Shown here in pieces: positions 45,101 through 52,887 of a stretch of DNA of 64,000 bases. The position numbers were made by a program, and so were the translations under genes. The stretch covers positions 161,797-225,796 of the forward strand of contig JBBRYJ010000004.1 in the NCBI GenBank assembly GCA_038237745.1, given 5' to 3'. This DNA is from DASQEH01 sp038237745. Its GTDB lineage: Bacteria; Actinomycetota; Actinomycetes; Propionibacteriales; Nocardioidaceae. Each line of letters opens with the position of its first letter. The first letter of the stretch is position 1. The notes beneath the pieces were generated by a model. The model ran no database searches. It had not been told where the DNA came from and was given only the letters and a program-made list of their open reading frames with translations.

Positions 45101-45519
45101 AGCATATGGGCTGGTGCCACGTGGTCACGGCGAGGGCTGCCGTCGAGGGGCGGGTCATGGTGACGGAGCGGCTCACCCCGCTGCGTGTGGAGGGCAGGGT
45201 CGTACACCAGGTATGGCTGCCCTATCACTGGGGTTCTGGGGGAATGGTGACCGGCGACTCCGCCAACGACCTCTTCGGCATCACCCTCGACCCGAACGTG
45301 CTGATCCAGGAGAGCAAGGTCGGCACCTGTGACGTGCGTCCCGGGCGACGTCCGACCGGCAAGGCGGTCCTCGACTACGTCGCCGGCTACCGCCGTCGCG
45401 CCGGAGTCGACACCGACCGTTACGCGCCCGTCGTGACGACAGGCAGCGATGTCGTCTCCGGGGACGACGGCCCCGAGGACGCGTCCTCAGACTCGAGCGG
45501 AGCAGATGATGCCCGGTAA
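42193..45519 (+). CDS. fdhA: Formate dehydrogenase catalytic subunit, selenocysteine-containing (UGA at 42766)
   Basis: A molybdenum/tungsten bis-MGD enzyme of 1108 residues if the in-frame TGA at 42766-42768 is read as selenocysteine (residue 192). The frame is continuous and conserved on both sides: 'LGAIQIENQARI', Sec, 'HSATVPGLGTSFGRGG', exactly where formate dehydrogenases have Sec or Cys followed by the active-site histidine. The [4Fe-4S] ligands C53, C56, C60 and C88 are in 'SVCPYCAVGCGQ' and 'RGRLCPKG'. The N-terminal 'WPVLRQLTGPDPLGRG' is typical of the actinobacterial form. The GTG at 42193 has a GAGGAGG site only two bases away; the GTG at 42199 is better spaced. It oxidises formate to CO2 and passes electrons to FdhB and the NrfD-type subunit. 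The stop overlaps fdhB. Confidence 0.9.
42766..42797 (+). promoter_or_regulatory. Sec UGA codon with SECIS-like stem-loop
   Basis: Twelve bases after the TGA, GTCCCC-GGTCT-GGGGAC (42781-42797) forms a perfect 6-bp stem with a GGUCU loop. The 17-nt size, the 11-12 base distance and the GU in the apical loop match the E. coli fdhF SECIS recognised by SelB. A bulged U, present in E. coli, is not evident here. Confidence 0.75.
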
Positions 45520-46558
45520 GAACAGTCTCTTCGGCCCGGTCGATCCCGCCCCGGAGGCGGGTTACCGGGACTCTCCGCCACGCAAGGGTTTTTTCACCGA
45601 CACCAGCGTCTGCATCGGGTGCAAGGCATGCGAGGTGGCCTGCAAGGAGTGGAACGAGGTTCCCGACGACGGGTTCAACCTCCTCGGCATGTCGTATGAC
45701 AACACCGGGTCACTCAGCGCCGACACGTGGCGGCACGTGGCGTTCATCGAGCAGCAGAAGCCGCTCGGAAACCAGGAGCCGGGGCTGCGCTCGACGGTAG
45801 AGCTCGGTATGCCGTCCGTGGGCACACCCGGCAGCGACGGCACACCCGGCAGCGACGGCACACCCGGCAGCGACGGCACACCCGGCACCGTGGGCACACC
45901 CGGCACCGTGGGCACACCCGGCACCGTGGGCACACCCGGCACCGTGGGCACACCCGGCACCGTGGGCACACCCGACTTCCGCTGGCTGATGTCGTCCGAC
46001 GTGTGCAAGCACTGCACGCATGCCGCCTGTCTCGACGTATGCCCGACCGGGTCGCTGTTTCGCACCGAGTTCGGAACCGTGGTGGTGCAGCCGGACATCT
46101 GTAACGGCTGCGGCTACTGTGTGCCGGCCTGCCCCTACGGCGTCATCGAGCGCCGGACCGGTGACAAGGGCACCAAGAACGTCGGAGTCGCGCAGAAGTG
46201 CACCCTCTGCTACGACCGCCTGGACGCCGGGCAGAGACCGGCCTGCGCGCAGGCCTGCCCGACGGAGTCGATCCAGTTCGGTGACGTCGACGAGCTCCGC
46301 TCGCGTGCCCGGGCACGGGTGGAGAAGTTGCACGAGGCCGGTGTGATGGATGCCCGCCTGTACGGCGACGACCCGAACGACGGCGTCGGTGGCGCGGGTG
46401 CCTTCTTCCTGCTGCTCGACGAACCCGAGGTCTACGGCTTCCCCCCCGATCCTGTGGTGACGACCCGGGACCTTCCGCAGATGTTCAACCGCGCCGGGGT
46501 CGCGGGACTGGCACTGTTGGCCGGCGCAGTCGTCTCCTTCTTGGGCAGGCGCTCGTGA
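45506..46558 (+). CDS. fdhB: Formate dehydrogenase iron-sulfur subunit with collagen-like insert
   Basis: A 350-residue ferredoxin-type subunit carrying up to four [4Fe-4S] clusters: 'SVCIGCKACEVACKEWNEVP', 'SSDVCKHCTHAACLDVCPTG', 'DICNGCGYCVPACPYGVI' and 'CTLCYDRLDAGQRPACAQAC'. It passes electrons from the catalytic subunit towards the membrane. Between clusters one and two lies an insert (residues 106-156) of repeated Gly-X-Y hexads. A C-terminal hydrophobic stretch ('VAGLALLAGAVVSFLG') may anchor it to the membrane. Start at the ATG pair 45506/45509 inside fdhA, GGAG 4 bases upstream; it overlaps fdhC by GTGA. Confidence 0.9.
   Translation: MMPGKNSLFGPVDPAPEAGYRDSPPRKGFFTDTSVCIGCKACEVACKEWNEVPDDGFNLLGMSYDNTGSLSADTWRHVAFIEQQKPLGNQEPGLRSTVELGMPSVGTPGSDGTPGSDGTPGSDGTPGTVGTPGTVGTPGTVGTPGTVGTPGTVGTPDFRWLMSSDVCKHCTHAACLDVCPTGSLFRTEFGTVVVQPDICNGCGYCVPACPYGVIERRTGDKGTKNVGVAQKCTLCYDRLDAGQRPACAQACPTESIQFGDVDELRSRARARVEKLHEAGVMDARLYGDDPNDGVGGAGAFFLLLDEPEVYGFPPDPVVTTRDLPQMFNRAGVAGLALLAGAVVSFLGRRS
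45821..45973 (+). repeat. 18-bp coding tandem repeat in fdhB, 8.5 copies
   Basis: Three units of GGCACACCCGGCAGCGAC (GTPGSD) are followed by five of GGCACACCCGGCACCGTG (GTPGTV) and a half unit. Glycine falls on every third residue, so the peptide has a collagen-like Gly-X-Y pattern with 17 triplets. Units of each type are identical in sequence, which suggests recent expansion by slippage or recombination. The copy number is in-frame neutral (18 bp). Confidence 0.95.
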
Positions 46559-47616
46559 CGCAGTCAGTCGAGAGTCCCGACGAGATCCGGGCTCGGCCGG
46601 CGCTGGGGCGCGATGCCGTACCCGGGTCCCAAGGGGGTCGACGGCGCCGTGGTGGTGGCGGCGACCGGTCGATGGTTCCGGACGTCGACTTCACCTCGTA
46701 CTACGGCCGACCCATCGTCAAGCCCTCCCCCTGGGAGGCCGATATCCCCGCGTACCTGTTCACCGGTGGCCTCGCCGCCGGATCGTCGCTGCTCGCCGCA
46801 GGAGCCGACCTGACGGGTCGTCCTGCGCTGCGTCGCTCCGGTCGACTGGCTGCCGTCACGGCGTTGACGTTCAGCATGGCTGCGCTGGTCCACGACTTGG
46901 GCCGACCGGAACGCTTCCTGAACATGTTGCGCACCGCCAAGCTGACGTCTCCGATGTCCGTCGGCACGTGGATCCTGTCGCTGTACGGCCCGTTCGCGGT
47001 CACCGCGGCAGCCGCGGAGGTCACCGGCCTGCTGCCCGTCGACAAGAGCCGGGGGCCGCTCAAGTGGCTTGCCGCAGGTGGACGCCCCGCCGGTCTGGTC
47101 GCGGCATTGGTCGCGCCGCCGGTAGCCGCGTACACCGCCGTCCTGCTGGCGGACACGGCCACCCCGTCGTGGCACGAGGCCTACCGAGAGCTGCCCTTCG
47201 TCTTCGTCGGCTCGGCAGCGGCCGCGTCGGGTGGGCTCGGCATGCTCAGCGCTCCGCTCGACCAAGCCGGGCCGGCGAGGCGACTCGCTCTGGGCGGCGC
47301 TCTAATGGACTTGGTCGCCGAGCAGCGGATGGAAGCTTCGATGGGCATCACCGCCGAACCGCTGCACAAGGGCAAGGCTGGGCAGCTGATGACGGCGGCC
47401 AAGGCGCTGACTGTCGGCGGAGCGCTGGGTTCGCTGTTGGCCGGCCGGAGTCGCGCTGTTGCGGTGATCTCTGGCGCTGCCTTGATGGCTGGTTCGATCT
47501 GCACGAGGTTCGGGATCTTCGAGGCGGGGCAGGAGTCGGCGCGCGACCCGAAGTACACCGTCGTCCCTCAGCGTCAACGCGTGGACCGGGGAGAACCGGT
47601 TCGTCACGAGGGCTAG
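46555..47616 (+). CDS. fdhC: Formate dehydrogenase membrane subunit, NrfD/PsrC family
   Basis: A 353-residue membrane protein. After a polar 45-residue N-terminus with a Gly/Arg run comes 'FTSYYGRPIVKPSPWEADIP' and then seven to eight hydrophobic segments, including 'AALVHDLGRPERFLNMLRTA', the signature of NrfD-type quinone-interacting subunits. It links FdhAB to the menaquinone pool. GTG start overlapping the fdhB stop by GTGA. With fdhA and fdhB it forms a complete respiratory formate dehydrogenase. Confidence 0.85.
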   Translation: MTQSVESPDEIRARPALGRDAVPGSQGGRRRRGGGGDRSMVPDVDFTSYYGRPIVKPSPWEADIPAYLFTGGLAAGSSLLAAGADLTGRPALRRSGRLAAVTALTFSMAALVHDLGRPERFLNMLRTAKLTSPMSVGTWILSLYGPFAVTAAAAEVTGLLPVDKSRGPLKWLAAGGRPAGLVAALVAPPVAAYTAVLLADTATPSWHEAYRELPFVFVGSAAAASGGLGMLSAPLDQAGPARRLALGGALMDLVAEQRMEASMGITAEPLHKGKAGQLMTAAKALTVGGALGSLLAGRSRAVAVISGAALMAGSICTRFGIFEAGQESARDPKYTVVPQRQRVDRGEPVRHEG

Positions 47617-47695
47617 CCCGCCGCTGTCGCGACTCGTCGGCCGGACCACCCATGGCCAGCCGCTACGGTGTCGGAGAAGGTGAGGTGGGCCGGAC

Positions 47696-48628
47696 GTGGA
47701 CGAGCACCTGCGAATCAGTCGGGAGCTCGGGCTCACGAGCGCCATGGTGGCCCCGTTGACCTGAGCACATGGCACATTCGGCGCCATCACCATGGTCTAC
47801 GCTGAGTCGGGCCGACGATATGAGCAGCCCGACCTCGTCTTCGCCCAGGAGCTCGCCCACCGAGCGGCACTTGCTGTCGAACTCGCGCAGGAGCATCGCA
47901 AGCAGGCCGGGCAGCTGGCCGCGATCACTCGGGTGGCCGAGGTGGCTCAGCAGGCAATCCTGGCCCCGGTACCGCCCCGGATCGGAATGGTGGACCTCTG
48001 TGCGGCCTACCGTTCCGCCGCCGGCGAAGCCCTCGTGGGCGGCGACCTCTACGAGGTCCTGCGCGTGCCCGGCGGGGTGCGTATGCTCATCGGCGACGTT
48101 CGTGGGAAGGGCCTCGAAGCGGTGCGTCTCGCGACCGTCGTCCTCGGCTTCTACCGCACGCTCGGCGTCGACGACGTCTCGCTGGCGGAGGTCGCGCGTC
48201 AGCTGGACCAGCGACTTGTCCCGTTTCTTTCGTCCGAGGACTTCGTCACGGCACTGCTCGTGGAGATCCTTGACGACGGGCGTGTCCTCGTGGTCAATTG
48301 CGGCCATCCACCGCCCCTGCTGTTCCGCAACGGCCAGGTTTCGGAGATCGTCGGCCCCACATGCCCACCGCTCGGCCTGGGCAGTGCGCCGACCCAGAGT
48401 TCAGTGACGCTGACGGCGGGCGACCGGCTGCTGATGTTCACGGACGGGCTGGTCGAGGCTCGCGATGCGCATGGCCGCTTCAGCGACATCCTGGTTGTCG
48501 TCGAACCGTTGCGACGCCGTGAGTTCAGGGTTGCGCTCGACGCGATCCTCGCCCGTCTCGAGTCACAGGTAGGTCCTGATCTCGGCGACGACCTCGCCCT
48601 CCTCGCCGCCGAGTACCAACCACGGTAG
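47696..48628 (+). pseudogene. N-terminally decayed GAF-SpoIIE (PP2C) phosphatase
   Basis: From 47792 an intact 278-residue frame encodes the end of a GAF domain ('ESGRRYEQPDLVFAQELAHR') and a SpoIIE/RsbU-type PP2C phosphatase ('AAGEALVGGDLYEVLRVPGG', 'IGDVRGKGLEAVRLATVV', 'VNCGHPPPLLFRNG', 'FTDGLVEARDAHGRF', 'DDLALLAAEY'). Upstream in the same frame the GAF sequence 'EHLRISRELGLTSAMVAPLT' continues but meets a TGA at 47762-47764, and before 47684 nothing of the expected sensor region remains. The internal ATG has no ribosome site. The phosphatase part could still be expressed; otherwise it is a broken sigma-factor regulator. Confidence 0.7.
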
Positions 48629-48688
48629 GCCAGCGACCCTCGGCCGCGTTGCTGAAGCCAGGCTGGAGCGGCGCCTGCTCGCCAGCCG

Positions 48689-49111
48689 TCACCGCACCAG
48701 GAAGGCGACCAGCACCACGTTGGCGGTCGAGGCGGCAACTCGGATGGCGTCGACACGGACCAGGCTGGCATGGGCGGCCGGGTCCCAGCCGCCTTCGAGC
48801 CGCCGATGAAGCGGAACGGCGAACAAGCCCGTCGTGGCCAGCACTGTGATCACCAGCGCGCCCGACGCCAGCGCGCCCCAGAGGGGGAGCCCGGTGGGCG
48901 GCCGGAGGCACAGAACAGTCGTGGTGACCGTCATCGCCGCAAACAGTGGACCTACGACATGGGTGACGCGCCGCTGGTGAGAGCGCTCGTAGGCGACGAA
49001 CGCCGGCCCCGGCACCTCGGCCAGCTGCGGGTAGACGACGAGGTGGACCGTCCACTGGAAGCCCGCGTAGGCGGATAAGACGACGAGATGAACGACCGCG
49101 ACGGGAGACAT
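48689..49111 (-). CDS. Four-helix membrane protein, DUF1772-like
   Basis: A 140-residue protein with four predicted membrane segments ('VAVVHLVVLSAYAGFQWTVH', 'FAAMTVTTTVLCLRP', 'LWGALASGALVITVLATTGL', 'VAASTANVVLVAFL') and a polar first loop 'YPQLAEVPGPAFVAYERSHQ'. The pattern and length fit the DUF1772/anthrone-oxygenase-like membrane group. No role is evident from neighbours. Confidence 0.65.
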   Translation of the reverse strand: MSPVAVVHLVVLSAYAGFQWTVHLVVYPQLAEVPGPAFVAYERSHQRRVTHVVGPLFAAMTVTTTVLCLRPPTGLPLWGALASGALVITVLATTGLFAVPLHRRLEGGWDPAAHASLVRVDAIRVAASTANVVLVAFLVR

Positions 49112-49257
49112 CTGCCCATTGTCGGGGGACGGCAGCCGCGCCAGGTGAGCGATCGGCGAGTGAACCGGATACTTCGCCCACCTCGGAGAGATCGCCGGTG
49201 ATCACGTAACGGTCCATGATGCGTCTCGTCGAGCGCCGAGACCCCGAGGGACGAGCG

Positions 49258-49533
49258 ATGACCGCAGAAGCCGCCGTCAGGCATAGTGCTCTGAGCTTCG
49301 TGAAGAGAGATCGCGTTCAGGAGGTGGAAGCCTTCGTTCAGGACGTGCTGGTTCCGCTCGTACAGCGGGCCCGCCCCCGTCTAGCCGACCATTGGCAGCT
49401 GCTCCGCCCGGACGGTGGGCCGTCCGACGATGGAACCGTCGTCTTCGCGACGCTCTTCTTCGGTGAGTCCACCCTCGCCGAGTGGGATCTGGAGGCCTTG
49501 TTCTCCTTCTCGGGAGAGCTGCCCATCTCTTAG
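49258..49533 (+). CDS. Small hypothetical protein, possible dimeric alpha-beta barrel remnant
   Basis: A 91-residue protein from the ATG at 49258 (GAGGGA six bases upstream); a longer start at 49216 is possible. The sequence 'FVKRDRVQEVEAFVQDVLVP' followed by 'HWQLLRPDGGPSDDGTVVFA' and 'AEWDLEALF' recalls small stress-responsive A/B-barrel or monooxygenase-like proteins, but the expected last 20-25 residues are missing. It may be truncated. Confidence 0.5.
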   Translation: MTAEAAVRHSALSFVKRDRVQEVEAFVQDVLVPLVQRARPRLADHWQLLRPDGGPSDDGTVVFATLFFGESTLAEWDLEALFSFSGELPIS

Positions 49534-49608
49534 CGTTCCAGTTCGGAACCGAGCGGTGTTCTCTCGCTCGGCGAAGTCCCCTGCTCACTCGCTAGGGCTA
49601 CGATCCTC

Positions 49609-49704
49609 TTACGGGCTGGGGATGGCGTGGTTCGCGGCGAATCCGCCGTCAGGGTCCAGCGCCGAGCGGACCGCCTTCAGCCGTCTCCATGTCTCCTCCG
49701 GGTC
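49609..49704 (-). pseudogene. C-terminal remnant of a BBE-type FAD-linked oxidase
   Basis: The minus-strand residues 'DPEETWRRLKAVRSALDPDG' and then 'GFAANHAIPSP' up to the stop match the closing segment of berberine-bridge-like oxidases (LKavK..yDP.g.F..N..I). Nothing recognisable precedes it in any frame, so only about 30 codons of that gene survive. Confidence 0.55.
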
Positions 49705-49967
49705 CTTACTCGGTCCGATGACCCGAGGTGGCCTGGGAGGCCCTGAGCTGCACTTGGATTTCACCTGAGCCGCCGTTGCGGCGCCGGTCGTGGTCACCGA
49801 GTCCTGCGGCTCGGCGAGGATCCGGTGCTGCCGATCTCTGCGTGCGGGTTGCGGAAACCCGACGGCGCACGTCATCGTAGAAGCGACAGGGCGTGTCGGG
49901 TTGCCGGCAGACGCCGTATCGACCGCACTGACCTGCTCTGGCAAGGGGTCGGGCGGAAGGACATGCG

Positions 49968-51068
49968 GTGACCAGCGAGGTGAACGCGACCAGCTTGCCG
50001 TCTCGCGTCGCCGGACCCGATGAGGGGATCTCGGCCGAGGAGCTCCAGCTCGCTGCCCGCAACCACGGCCTGCCGTTGGAGGCCCTTCGGTTCGACATCA
50101 CCCCGCCGGGTCTGCACTACCTCTTGACCCACTACGACATCCCCGTTGTAGAGCCGGGCGCGTTCCTGCTCGAAGTCGGCGGACTGGTGGACGCCCCGCT
50201 GTCGCTGGATCTCGACGCCATCCGCAGCCGTCCACGCGTGTCGACCGTCGTGACGATGGAATGCGCAGGCAACGGGCGAGCTCTTCTGTACCCGCGCCCG
50301 GTCAGCCAGCCATGGCTTGTCGAGGCGGTCGGCACATCGCGATGGACGGGGACGCCGTTGGCACCCCTGCTCCGTGAGGCCGGTCTGTCCGAGGGCGCGC
50401 TGGATGTCGTCTTCACCGGCGCCGACCACGGGATCGAGCGGGGCGTCGAGCAGGACTACCAGCGCAGCCTGCCGATCCACGAGATCATGCGCGAAGACGT
50501 CCTGCTGGCGTACGAGATGAACGGCGAACCCCTGCCTCCTCAGCACGGGCATCCTCTGCGGCTGGTGGTGCCCGGCTGGTACGGCATGGCGCACGTCAAG
50601 TGGTTGACGCGGATCCACGTGACTGCCGACCACTTCGACGGGTTCCAGATGCGGGCGTACCGAGCTCGTCAGACGCCGGAGGAATCGGGAGTGCCGCTCA
50701 CCCGCATCGAACCCCGCGCGCTGCTGGTGCCCCCGGGATATCCGGACTTCATGTCTCGGACGCGCATCCTGAGGGCCGGCCGAACCCTCGTCGAAGGTCG
50801 TGCCTGGTCGGGTTGGGCCCCGGTCGAGGCTGTCGATGTCAGCGTCGACGGTGGCGTCACATGGGCGCCAGCCCAGCTCGAACCAGCACCCGATCGGTGG
50901 GGGTGGGCGCGCTGGAGCTGGACGTGGTCGGCAGGCGTCGGAAGCTACACACTCTCCGCCCGCGCATCGGACAGGAGCGGACGTCACCAACCGGTCGAGC
51001 AGCCCTGGAACCGCGGGGGTTTTGCCAACAATCTGATCCAGCGGGTGCCGGTCGTCGTTGCGGGGTGA
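49968..51068 (+). CDS. Sulfite oxidase-like molybdopterin enzyme
   Basis: A 366-residue protein with the oxidoreductase molybdopterin-binding domain: Mo-ligating C99 in 'VVTMECAGNGRALLYPRPVS', then 'GTSRWTGTPLAPLLREAG', 'PLRLVVPGWYGMAHVKWLTR' and a C-terminal Ig-like dimerisation domain ('RSWSGW'-like 'GRAWSGWAPVEAVDVSVDGG'). No signal peptide is present, so it is probably cytoplasmic, unlike periplasmic YedY-type enzymes. GTG start with AAGGA 9 bases upstream. Sulfite is the likely substrate, but related enzymes act on other compounds. Confidence 0.88.
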   Translation: MTSEVNATSLPSRVAGPDEGISAEELQLAARNHGLPLEALRFDITPPGLHYLLTHYDIPVVEPGAFLLEVGGLVDAPLSLDLDAIRSRPRVSTVVTMECAGNGRALLYPRPVSQPWLVEAVGTSRWTGTPLAPLLREAGLSEGALDVVFTGADHGIERGVEQDYQRSLPIHEIMREDVLLAYEMNGEPLPPQHGHPLRLVVPGWYGMAHVKWLTRIHVTADHFDGFQMRAYRARQTPEESGVPLTRIEPRALLVPPGYPDFMSRTRILRAGRTLVEGRAWSGWAPVEAVDVSVDGGVTWAPAQLEPAPDRWGWARWSWTWSAGVGSYTLSARASDRSGRHQPVEQPWNRGGFANNLIQRVPVVVAG

Positions 51069-51392
51069 ACGCAACTGTGGCGGTGGAATTGGGCGGAGCT
51101 CCGTCAACGGGCTATAGAGGAACCACTGGCAGGCCGGCCGAAAGGGCTACTACGTCTGCCTGAGCGTAAGGCCTCTGTAAGCAGCCGAACCGTTGAGCCG
51201 AGCCGGTGACCGGCCTTAGAGTCGAAATGCGCGGCGCTTCGAATTGCAGCATCCGGCGACCGTGACCCCATGAGACCCAACCTCCGACAATAGTGCCTAG
51301 TGGCGCGCCCTAATTGCGTTCACGGAATGCCCGGGCGGGGGCGCAATCACCTGCTATCAGGTGCCAGGTCTCACTCTAATGAGAGGTATTCC
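51069..51392. other. Intergenic stretch without a gene
   Basis: The 324 bp before the secreted-protein gene contain no convincing reading frame, tRNA or strong hairpin. The last 90 bp are less GC-rich than the surroundings and probably hold the promoter of the next gene, but no clear -35/-10 pair stands out. Confidence 0.5.
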
Positions 51393-52715
51393 ATGAAACG
51401 CATAAACGTGTCACGCTCCTGGGCGGTCGCGGCAGCAGGAGTAGCGGCGTCCTTGGCGCTCTTCAGCCTGGTTTCGGCGAACCCGTCTGGTGGAGCCGTG
51501 TCCGAGACAGTCCCCGGCCAGACCTCGGGTGTGCTTCCGCACAACAAGATCATCCTGGCGAGCACCGTGCAGGTGAACCTTTCGCATCACAGCGCGACCC
51601 TGCCGCTTCACAAGGGACGTTTCCATCACACTCCCGTCTGGTTCGTCATCACCGAAGCTTCCGACGAGGGAGCTGCGCGCGACCTGAACGTGAACTTCGC
51701 GCCCAAACTTGCCAACCTTGGGATCGGCTGCGGCGCGTGCGTGCAGGACGTGATTCAGACGGCCCCACGCGGCAACAAGTTCGGCCCGGCGGTCACGCAT
51801 TTCCGCGGGATCCCCGATTTCAGCCCCACGCGTTTGCTCAAGGCGGGCCCAAACGTGTTTCCTCCAGCAGTCGCCAAACCGGGCGCAGTCGGCGGCCCTC
51901 GCTATAGCCCCTTCATCCAGTTCCGCGGATCGAAAACCGTGTACAACGCGCCGATCGTGGCCACGGGCACCGGCCCCTTCGACGTTGTCCGCCACTCGGA
52001 CACCGCCGACCGGGTGCTGAAGATGAACCCAGCGAAGAAGGCAGGCCCCGGGCAGTACTATGCGCCATCCGTGGAGCTGCTGATCATCAACGGGTTCGAC
52101 TCCGGCCAGCCCATTCTGTACGTCAGCACCGAGGCCTCGGATGCTGCTACCGCGACTTTGGAGCGTGCCACCTACGTTCCTCTGCTCAAGCGGACATCCT
52201 CTGTTGGCGGTGACGATTTCGTCGCGTCCGGCCGGGAACGCATCTTCCCCTTCGTTAACGGCCAGACCGGCCTGAACAACCCCCAAGCGCAGGGACTCGC
52301 CCACCTGATCGCCGACGGACACGCGTCGGAGGACGCCTCCCTGCGTAACAAGGCTCTGATCAGCGCATTGCGGCGCGGCGGCGACGCGCTCAACGTGCAA
52401 GGTGACTTCCCGACCCTGTCCGATCCACACCGCAAGTTCGCCTACAGCCCCCTCTGGGAGGCGCAGTTCTCACAGTGGACGAACAAGGCCATCCGCCTTG
52501 GTCGCAACACTCGGCAGACCGACGAGTTCAAGATCCTCAACCTTGCGGCGCGCCGACCCGACCTCATCACCGGGCCAGAGGGCGTCCCCTACGGCTCGAC
52601 GAACGTGCTGATCAACTGTCCGGTGGTCGCCTTCACGGCGAAGATGCCGACTGAAGACCTCGTCCAGCCCCTTCCGGGCGCCCAGGTTGAGACCCGAGGT
52701 TCGTTCGCCCGCTGA
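51393..52715 (+). CDS. Secreted protein of unknown function
   Basis: A 440-residue exported protein. The signal peptide 'WAVAAAGVAASLALFSLVSA' begins at residue 10, with cleavage near 'ANPSG'. The mature part contains 'TPVWFVITEASDEGAARDLN', 'VNFAPKLANLGIGCGACVQD', 'KTVYNAPIVATGTGPFDVVR' and 'RKFAYSPLWEAQFSQWTNKA'. This combination (EASD-GAA, NFAPKL, VYNAPI, YSPLWEAQ) is a family I have seen only as hypothetical secreted proteins, so I do not assign a function. The CGAC motif could be redox-active or bind metal. ATG start with GAGAGG 6 bases upstream. Neighbours give no clue. Confidence 0.75.
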   Translation: MKRINVSRSWAVAAAGVAASLALFSLVSANPSGGAVSETVPGQTSGVLPHNKIILASTVQVNLSHHSATLPLHKGRFHHTPVWFVITEASDEGAARDLNVNFAPKLANLGIGCGACVQDVIQTAPRGNKFGPAVTHFRGIPDFSPTRLLKAGPNVFPPAVAKPGAVGGPRYSPFIQFRGSKTVYNAPIVATGTGPFDVVRHSDTADRVLKMNPAKKAGPGQYYAPSVELLIINGFDSGQPILYVSTEASDAATATLERATYVPLLKRTSSVGGDDFVASGRERIFPFVNGQTGLNNPQAQGLAHLIADGHASEDASLRNKALISALRRGGDALNVQGDFPTLSDPHRKFAYSPLWEAQFSQWTNKAIRLGRNTRQTDEFKILNLAARRPDLITGPEGVPYGSTNVLINCPVVAFTAKMPTEDLVQPLPGAQVETRGSFAR

Positions 52716-52887
52716 TACGCAGGTCCACGTCTTCGAGGCGTCGGTGCGAGGTCGCTCCCTACAAGGGGCGGCCTCGCACCGTCGTGCGTCGAGGGGGCCG
52801 AAACGGAAGCTGCATGGGATCGAGGGCTGACGAGGCGCCGACGGCGTAGCGTGAGGCGACGAAGTTCTCACGGGGAGGAGCGGTCGG

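Noticed and set aside
47762..47764. A second UGA-Sec codon, in the GAF region of the phosphatase gene
   Set aside because: GAF domains do not use selenocysteine at this position, no stem-loop follows, and the upstream part of the gene is missing, so it is a nonsense codon.
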